Positions 57,001 to 64,000 of a stretch of 64,000 nt of DNA are shown here, piece after piece; position 1 is the stretch's first letter, and each line of letters begins with the position of its first letter. The stretch is from Trissonchulus latispiculum (lineage: Eukaryota > Nematoda > Enoplea > Enoplida > Ironidae): the NCBI GenBank assembly GCA_030248195.1, contig JASAND010028288.1:1-64000 (forward strand). Direction: 5' to 3'. Below the pieces are notes generated by a model that was not told the DNA's origin, did no database searches, and saw only the letters and a list, made by a program, of their open reading frames with translations. A program made the position numbers and the translations under genes.

Positions 57001-58211
57001 CCGGATATGCAAGAGTTTATGGAGGAACACTTCAATCTCCCTAAGAAAAGATCGGTCCTTACTTTTGCAGAGTTAGTCACCCAAATTCAAGCTAATAGAC
57101 TGTTTGGACTAGTTGAGGTAGATATTGAGGTACCCGAGGATAACAAAGAACATTTTCCTGAGATGACCCCTATTTTCAAAAATGTAGAAATTACTAAGGA
57201 AGACATTGGGGATCATATGAAAACTTTTTGCGATTTGAATGATCTTATGAATCAACCTAGAAGGGGTCTAATTGGAAGCTACTTTGGAAAGAAAATTCTT
57301 CTAGCTACACCACTAATTAAATGGTATCTAAAACATGGTCTAAAAATTACTAAAATTTACAAGGCAGTTGAATTCAAACCTAAGGCTTGTTTCAAAGACC
57401 TGGGAGATGAAGTTACTTACCACCGGTCTGCAGCTGATTCCGATCCGGACCTAGCACTCAAAGGGGAAATGTTTAAACTTCCAGGAAATTCTTACTATGG
57501 CCGAACTATTACAAACTTAGAAAAGCACCAAGATGTAAAATATTGTCAAAGGTCAGGAGCCAGCAGAGAAGTGAATGGGTGGAGGTTTAGAAGACTAGAT
57601 GATCTGGGAAATGGGGTTTATGAGGTACAGTCAGCTAAAGCAAAAATTGTTTACCGACTTCCTGAATTAGTAGGGTTCTTCGTCTATCAGTATGCCAAAC
57701 TTAGCATGCTCCAATTCTACTATGATTGCATAAAACCAAATTTGTGGCCCGAAACTTTCCAATTGTGTCAAATGGACACGGACTTACTCTATTTCGCCTG
57801 CTCTTCCAAAAACTTAAGTGATTGTGTCCCTATTAGAAATGAAAGTAGGTGGCAAAAGGCTCTCAAGGAATTTTTTGTCCTAGACTCTAGCCAAAAACGA
57901 ATACCTGGGTTATTTAAAGAAGAATGGAGGGGGATGGTATAATATCCCTTTGTAGTAAGACTTACATGGCATGGGGAAAGACGAATAAAGTCTCTCATAA
58001 AGGAGTAAGCAAGGCCCTAAACAAATATAGTCCCGAAGATTTTAAGGACGTTCTAGAAACGGGGAATACAAAATCTGGGGGAAATCGTGGACTTAGAAAT
58101 ATAGAGAATAAAATAATACAATACTTTCAAACTAAGGATTGCCTACCCTACCTTTACCCTAAAAGAAAATTGCTAGGAGATGGGGTGAGTACTGCCCCCT
58201 TAGATATATGA
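54035..58211 (+). pseudogene. Polinton protein-primed DNA polymerase B
   Basis: Start chosen at ATG 54035. The N terminus has C2H2 zinc fingers (CSRCNESF, CAKCEKVF), common in Polinton PolB. The exonuclease has YDFECMF (55608 onward), LGFNSGKFDMNL and YNNLDVGPF. Then come the endonuclease-like HGCYFHGHGC block (about 56831) and palm motifs: motif A region FYANALYFW, motif B KLPGNSYYGR (about 57480), motif C MDTD at 57772-57783, and a C-terminal DGVSTAPLDI. Damage: frame changes at about 54.5, 55.06, 56.82 and 57.93 kb; TGA at 55959 and TAG at 56148. The expected motif A Asp is Tyr (codon 56619-56621). Confidence 0.88.
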
Positions 58212-58526
58212 TATATGTTTTATCCCAACAGTCCTCCTAAGGACTACTGTATATAGTGTATAAATTTGTTGTGCATAAACATATATAGAGAATAAAAAAC
58301 AAAAACCCAAAAAACCCAAAAAACCATTAATGGACCGACGCCGGGTCCCAAGCCCCGGGGGAAGAACTCAGAGGGGTGGTAAGGAATGACATAAATCAAG
58401 AATAGGCAATTAGAAAGGGTGGTGAAGTCATAACCGGGGTAAGGGGTGGGAGGAAAAAATTCCAATCCGGGGATTGGAGGTCGAAACCACCCTATACTAC
58501 TATCGTTTTAGATTTCTTTCATTTGT
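58212..58526. other. noncoding, right of polymerase
   Basis: A short hairpin AGTCCTCCTAAGGACT (58230-58245) lies just after the polymerase stop, where it could act in transcript ending. After it are an A-rich AAAACCC run and a GC-rich spacer. No Polinton terminal repeat was identified. Confidence 0.35.
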
Positions 58527-58680
58527 GCGCAGATGGCCGATGGTTAGTGCTGTCGACTGCGAGTCGAAAGGTTGTGGGTTCGATTCCCACCGGCGTAAAG
58601 AGTTTTGCCTGGAGATAGGCTACCTCTGTCAGTATTGAGTTGGCGTGTCACACTCTACTCAGGGCGCCGGGCACCTGTAG
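58527..58680 (+). repeat. tRNA-derived SINE-like sequence
   Basis: A-box-like TGGCCGATGGT (58534-58544) and a perfect B-box GGTTCGATTCC (58577-58587), with a perfect T-arm stem GTGGG/CCCAC and an anticodon-like hairpin TCGACTGCGAGTCGA. The acceptor ends do not pair, so it is not a tRNA gene. The body GCCTGGAGATAGGCTACCTC and beyond follows as in a SINE. Confidence 0.55.
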
Positions 58681-58734
58681 CGCTTATTATAAGGGTGTTT
58701 TCAGTGAAAAAGATACAAGAAATTTTCCCCTTGT

Positions 58735-58860
58735 ACCCTTTATATACATAGGATCTATATATACGTATATACATATATATTTTATATTATATAATATACA
58801 TTATATATTATATATCTATTATTGTTGTTTTTACCTGTATTTTATATACGGGGAGGTATA
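58735..58860. repeat. (TA)n-rich simple sequence
   Basis: Almost pure A/T with repeated TATATAC, ATATAT and TATTATA words. Confidence 0.8.
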
Positions 58861-59334
58861 TGAGTGAGACACATGAAATGGGTGCCCAAATACCCCGGGA
58901 CCCTTTTTAGTTGTGCCGATTGCTGTTTCAAATCTAAAGTTCTTGCGTGACAAAGTTGTGAAAAGTAATCAAAATTTAAGTTGCGATTACTTTTCCGTTG
59001 ATTTCTCTAAAACGAAAAGCGGTTTGATAATAACTAAAAAGGGTCCCCAGCTATTTGATAGAGGTACAGAATGATATGGACGTTATCTCTCAAAAACATT
59101 TAAGCCTGCAAAAATTGCTTTCTTTCCTCTATTCGCTACTTTTCCTCTCGAAAACAAAAATAAGTTTCATTGCCACCATCGAACAGAAAACATGTTAAGC
59201 TACAATTTGATATAAAAACGGTTTCATAACTCCAACAATTGTGTGAGTAGTTAACGTTCAAAGTTGATGTCACCAAAAGGAATCACCACCTTAATGGCAG
59301 TATACCAAAACTAGCCAAAATCCAGCTGAAATCA

Positions 59335-60215
59335 GAGTTGGACGCGGGCCGAAATTTGCGCCCCACACCCGCCCCGCAGCCCGCACTCAGACTTACGGCA
59401 CGCACAGGACCGCCCCGCGGCCCACATGAAAAATTTTCGGCCCGCAAAGGCCCGCACTAAATTTTTGACGATATGTGACTGTTTTAATTAAAAATTAAAA
59501 CAACAAATGGTTTTCACAATCACACAAGAGTTTAATCACAAAGGTTAAAATACATGTACGGTACACCCGAGCTTAGGACTTCTTGATTTTTCTTCGAAGA
59601 AGCATATAGTGAGCCAGTTTACCTATAAGCAATTGTTTCTGGAGACCTGTACCATAAATTAACATTGAGGTGGGTCCTGGAGGGGGCTTTCCCTAAGAAA
59701 ATTTGCAAACAAACAAACTGAAAAATTTTATGCCATTTATACCATGTATATTTATTAAAATTGTTGCTTTAGAAATTATTAAACATCACCGATGCGTCAA
59801 ATTTAGAACACGGGGGAGTCCAGGGGGCAGAGCAACAGATTTTTTGCAACAGCAGAAAATCAGTAATAGCATATTTATTGATCTACAAACACTGTTAAGA
59901 AATTTCATACCCAATGTATTGGTGTAAAAGCACTACTATAAGCGCTTAACCGGGGATCTGGGATGCGGAGTTCTCTACAAGCTGAAGTATTTTTAAATCG
60001 CGATGAAACAGCTGTGCAGCGCTTCAAATCTTTTATTTTTGATAAACAAATGTTAAAGCTCACAGTGGGGTTTGTGCAGTAAGGAAATTTCTCGGGCCAG
60101 GCACGTGCTCGGGCCGACCAAGCCTCTCGGGCCGGGCCTCGAGCCGGGCATCCCGACCCGCAGACCAAGGCCCGCTTCACGGCCCGAGTCCGGAGTCCTC
60201 TTCGCGGCCCTGATA
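59335..60215. mobile_element. GGCCCGC-rich repeat, hAT-like layout
   Basis: Clusters of GGCCCGC/GCGGGCC at both ends (59345-59460 and 60090-60210) surround an AT-rich centre, as in the GGCCCCGG element at 3576. The left end may be CAGAGTTGGACGCGGGCC. No matching target duplication was found. Confidence 0.45.
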
Positions 60216-60800
60216 CAATCTTACTTCCAGTTTAGACGGCTTTTCTGAAGAGATGTTTTCCAGGGAAAAGGTTTTTCTAAAGAAGTGTGTGCGAACACAC
60301 AGCACAGATTTTGTTTTGTTCTAAGGTTACTCTGCCTTTTGGATCTGAGGAGGTTGGCTAGTATAGAAACTGCAACGAACACTATGGCAGGACAGACACA
60401 CAGTTACTGAGTGTTAATTAAATTGAATGAGTTCAGAGGAACTAGAGAAGTCGCAAGGAATACACTTCATGTTAAAAGAGTCAGACGCATGGGGAGCCCC
60501 CAAAAGCAGAATAAGCTCAGCTGACTCGATTAGCTAAAGTGCAACCCAAATACCAAACTTCCAGATGTTTTTATTATTGTTTTCTTCACTAGAGGTGGTA
60601 TTTTTAAAAACGGCCAAACGAGGGTAGTTTTTTAAGTACATGTATTTATGTTTAAGAAATATTTATGTTCACGTATTTAAGAAATATTCCAGATTAAAAC
60701 AAAAATGTCAGTTGCTTCTCTTACTCAGAGGCCCAACAAAGTCTCTAAAATTTTAGCTCAACTCCGTTGCCATTATGAGAAGATAGTACTCAAAAAGTAA
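60216..60800. other. no gene recognised
   Basis: Unique-looking AT-rich sequence with no supported features. Confidence 0.35.
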
Positions 60801-60972
60801 AGCCCGGTTCATACTTTTCTTTTTTTCCGATTATTTTTCCGATTTACTTTTTCAGATTATGTTGAACATGTGCAAATCATGCGCGCAGTTCATACTCGCT
60901 CAGCACAGCTAACATTAAAAAAGTATATAAATAGGAAAAAATAATCTGAAAAAGACGAGTATGAACCGGGCT
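60801..60972. mobile_element. PIF/Harbinger-type MITE, 172 bp
   Basis: Terminal inverted repeats AGCCCGGTTCATACT and AGTATGAACCGGGCT are flanked by TAA on both sides (60798-60800 and 60973-60975), the 3-bp target duplication typical of PIF/Harbinger. The interior has CTGAAAAAG/TTTTTCAG subterminal repeats. Confidence 0.8.
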
Positions 60973-60975
60973 TAA

Positions 60976-62520
60976 GGTCGTGCTCCCCTTACGTTCAATA
61001 ACCGTTCCACAAAACGCATTTACTGCCCGATTTTGTTCAAACTTTCAGAAAATACATCACATAGGATTACAAACTTCCAACAAAAAGGCAGGCATCGTAA
61101 CTATTTTAGCATGCACCATGAGAGACAAAAAGTTGGCATTGCAGAACTATACAAAGCAAATTGTGTTAGCTAGGTGTGCACATTTTAAAGCTTATTAAGA
61201 GCAACTTTGCTTTTAGACGTAAGTCTTTAGCTGTTATCGATTTTGATTTTTTGGATCTTTGATTTTGTGATTTTTTGAAGAATTTTCGTTCGACAATTGG
61301 AAATTTTTGTGCCGATTTTGCTGAAAAAAAATTTGCTGCTTTTCATTACTACTGCATATGGACTTAACAAAAGCTGGCAAGTTTATATCCAAATTGAAGG
61401 TCTTCGAAAACTCTATAAAATAAGTTAGTTAGGGCATTTAATACTGAATCAGTTTAAAGTTCTGTACGAATAACTGATTTTGCCAAACTGCGACAAAATT
61501 TTTTGGCCGAAGATTGCTCCACAACCAGTGCAAGGATATCAACAATATTGTAACCACTGACTCTTCAGACAATTTGCCTGGACGGTTTTTTTATTTTTCG
61601 CTCTAGCTGTTTTCAATAAAGAGCAACGATTTTTCAAAGTTGGATGAAATGGGAAATTTTCATAAAATGGCAAATTACTGCTTGCTGAAACGTTGTTTTG
61701 ACAAAATCAAAAAACCATCCCTGGCAAATTATCTCAGGAATGAGACCAATCTCGTTTCGCATAAAAATTTTTAATAGAAATTTCGGGTCAAAAATTGTGT
61801 GTATGTTTAGCAAGAGTCAACAAAGAAAGCAATTTGGACTAGTTTTAATAGCATGAAAAGACGCAGAAGACGTGGAGCTTCACAATGATATGCGGTTGAT
61901 GTCATAACTCCAAATTTTAATAAAATACAGCTTTTCAAAAATGACTGTATGAAAGGGAAGCACGACCTTAAGGGGTTTGCTTTAGCCTCTAGCTTCTTTC
62001 GAGAAGCGGTCACAGAACAGGGTATATGATGGTATTATGGATAATTTGACAGATATCTGTGGGTTAAAATAACACAGCGCAAAATGTCCATACCTTCAGT
62101 ACTGTAAATTGTACTTATCTCACAACAGAAGCAACCAAGCTATACTTTAGTGGTTATAGCACGCTCTTCTGAATTACAAGCTGCAAGGCATCATCTGCTA
62201 CTGCAGTTAGGTTTCTTCAAAGCGCGTTCGCTCAAGTTGTACTAATTCCTAGCGGCGCAGTTCAGAAGCTAATTGCCAATTAAGTGCTACATTGGCAGCC
62301 AACTCAGGGACTTAACTGCAAATACCAAAGTCTAAAGCTCAGTTGTGCAAAACTTCAATTGAGGGCTAAGTAATAAATCATTTACCCGATAGTTAAATTT
62401 TAGTGGCAGGTCAAAGCATACAAGCAAACTGTCTAAAACAGTCCCACTCCAACGATTGACATTCCGTTAGCTTCAGCTTCGACAAAACACTCGTACAACA
62501 AGATCTCGTGAGATCTTAAG
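60976..62520. other. no gene recognised
   Basis: AT-rich. A weak tRNA-like TTTAGTGGTTATAGCACGC at 62146-62164 has no B-box. Confidence 0.35.
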
Positions 62521-62525
62521 TCTCT

Positions 62526-62980
62526 TAAGTCGCCAACGTATCCGTAGCATTATATAAGATAAGTAACAGCTATTTTGATCTCTTTCATGCTAAAAGACTG
62601 AGATATGGAAGCATATTGCGTTCTTCTGCCTTGTGTAAGAGCAACTGAAGGTATTCGCTAACCTGAAGCCGGATTTGCAGCTGAGTGGACGTACCGGTAG
62701 ACGCCAACGGTAAATGTCAACGCCTGCAACGTCACTTGCGATGTCGCACGCGATATCGCTTGTACTATCTGCACAAAGCGACGTCGCAGTTCTAATGTAA
62801 ACGCGTCCTTAAAACGCCAACGTATCCGCCGCATTACATAAGCTAAGCAACAGCTGCTTTGATTATTCTCATGCGGAGGACTGGGAGATGGAAGGGTATT
62901 GTGTTCTTCTGCCTTACGTAAGAGAACCTGGTGTTGTTGGCTGACATACAGCTGGGTTTGCAGCTGAGCTGACGTATCGC
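62526..62980. repeat. direct duplication of a 160-bp block, about 293 bp apart
   Basis: Copy 1 (about 62526-62690) and copy 2 (about 62819-62980) share CGCCAACGTATCCG, GCATTA.ATAAG.TAAG, a CAGCT..TTTGAT block, TTCTTCTGCCTT and TTTGCAGCTGAG in order. Between them lies a piece ending TCTAATGTAAACGCGTCCTTAA that matches the MITE end at 63041. Confidence 0.65.
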
Positions 62981-63035
62981 AGCAGCAGTAAAGTACACAC
63001 AGTTATAATAAGGCAGCGGACCCTTAGTGAAGAAC

Positions 63036-63545
63036 TAAGGGCGTGTTTACATTAGATCTGCGACGCAGCTTGATGTAGACGGTACCTGCGACGCCGCACG
63101 CGACGTCGCGTGCGGGCATCGCCTGATGCAAACGCTTCACCCGACGTTGCGCGCGACGCTGCACGCGACGCTGTACGCGGCGAGTGAGTTTTTCAGCTTA
63201 CTTTTTGGGTCTGGCCAACCAACTTTTTGACACATTCTGTTCCGTTTTTGGCCCGTTCTGTTTTGGTTTTGACCCGTGGACAACCTAGTCCGGCCTGTCC
63301 GGTTCTGAATGTAATCTTCACGGGTCAAAAAACGGAACAGAATGGGCCAAAAAGTTGGTAGTTGCCATATTTTTGAAAAAAAATTGAGTTAGCTCAAGCC
63401 AACAGAAGCAAACTGCGTCGCTTGCGGCGCCGCGTGCGGCGACGTACGCGACTTCGCGTGAAGCGTTTATATCAGGCGACGCCGCATGCGATGTCGCGTG
63501 TAATGTTTACATGAGGCGACGTCGCACGCGACGTGGCAGGTCTAG
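63036..63545. mobile_element. CpG-rich MITE with internal foldback
   Basis: The left end GGGCGTGTTTACATTAGATC resembles Harbinger-type termini. CGACGTCGCACGCGACG words are crowded near both ends. The centre (63217-63352) is a separate inverted repeat with ACCAACTTTTTG/CCAAAAAGTTGGT and CTGTTCCGTTTTTGGCCC/ACGGAACAGAATGGGCC. The right end is not certain. Confidence 0.5.
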
Positions 63546-64000
63546 CTCTAACCCAGCAATTCTTTTGAAAATATGTAGCGCTGGTGACTGACTTTGTTAA
63601 GTCTTTCAGACAACTGATTCAAAAATACGACTCTGTCATCAGAAAATTTTTGTATTATAATTTGTTTGCCATATGTTGGTATTTATTAACGGGCATGAAT
63701 TACCATAGAAAAATTGATAAAGACAAGTTAGCACTGAACACACCACGCGTGGTTCGCGCAGGGTTAACTAACCTTAGGATAAAGAGAGCCTCGATCGAAA
63801 TTCGGTCTAACTCGCCCTCAATCCAAAACCTTCCCCATCAAAGCAGACCCATGCTGCCGTATACTAATGTGAAGAGGAAGTTTGGCTGCCGGTGACTCTG
63901 TTGGCATTGTCTCTTGTGTGAATTATGCCCCTCATTTGCATATTCGTATAGTGGCCATTTGTTCACTTAAACTTTGAATCGTTTGAATATGCAGTAGTAG
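63546..64000. other. no gene recognised
   Basis: An open frame of 103 codons at 63584-63895 shows a short hydrophobic stretch (LYYNLFAICWYLLTGM) but no motif or splice context that would support a gene. Confidence 0.35.

Larger units (their letters stand above)
48938..58211. mobile_element. Polinton/Maverick remnant
   Basis: Integrase, a small basic protein and packaging ATPase lie on the minus strand and a protein-primed family B DNA polymerase on the plus strand, a gene set specific to Polintons. Terminal inverted repeats were not found: the left side is cut by the giant retroelement and the right side merges into noncoding sequence after 58211. Capsid, penton and protease genes were not seen. 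All large genes have stops or frameshifts. Confidence 0.85.

Noticed and set aside
34704..58211. Stop-codon reassignment (in-frame TAG and TGA in gag, NADAR, integrase, ATPase, PolB)
   Set aside because: The same genes also carry frameshifts, and RNASEH1 uses TGA as a normal stop, so decay explains the stops better.
58527..58600. Functional tRNA gene
   Set aside because: The acceptor stem does not pair and the anticodon arm gives a non-standard loop; read as a SINE head.
62146..62200. tRNA-like sequence
   Set aside because: An A-box-like word only; no B-box.

Overview
This is a window of a eukaryotic nuclear genome, most likely an invertebrate animal. The evidence is an intron-containing RNase H1 gene with GT-AG introns, many CpGs that have not been lost, and a repeat load of hAT-, Harbinger- and TA-inserting non-autonomous DNA elements, a Polinton/Maverick remnant, decayed LINE pieces and a very large Ty3/gypsy-like LTR retroelement. 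I cannot name the species or phylum. Almost all of the sequence is mobile-element material; only two host genes are supported: RNASEH1 (minus strand, about 6.8-9.2 kb) and a small two-membrane-segment protein (28452-28937, plus).

Layout. 1-168: one exon of a second, diverged RNase H1 copy that has lost catalytic residues. 0.3-4.6 kb: a foldback repeat, two hAT-type MITEs with clean 8-bp target duplications, a tRNA-like sequence and a short tandem repeat. 6.8-9.2 kb: RNASEH1, with a transposon copy in one intron. 9.3-24.6 kb: a dense graveyard of nested palindromic elements with long G/C homopolymer tracts. Several insertions can be dated relative to each other because the opposite arm of an inverted repeat preserves the empty site. 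22.3-22.9 kb: a nearly perfect 628-bp palindrome. 27.4-28.1 kb: another long inverted repeat. 28.5 kb: the two-TM gene. 30.1-30.5 kb: LINE remnant.

31.8-48.9 kb: a giant LTR retroelement. It has a candidate 5' LTR and primer-binding site, a long proline-rich gag leader, capsid and zinc knuckle, aspartic protease, reverse transcriptase, RNase H and integrase, in gypsy order. A further 8 kb follows the integrase, holding at least four extra open reading frames. The last of these ends in what I read as a NADAR (YbiA-like, ADP-ribose-processing) domain. This copy has frameshifts and stops, so it is dead or dying, but the architecture is the most unusual thing in the window.

48.9-58.2 kb: a Polinton/Maverick remnant. 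Its integrase, a small basic protein with a hydrophobic tail, and the packaging ATPase lie on the minus strand; a protein-primed family B DNA polymerase with zinc fingers lies on the plus strand. Capsid and protease genes were not found. The integrase is cut off exactly where the retroelement begins. 58.5-64 kb: a tRNA-derived SINE-like sequence, AT-rich simple sequence, a GGCCCGC-rich repeat, a Harbinger-type MITE and a duplicated block near the right end. Exact boundaries and family assignments were made by eye, without any database search.
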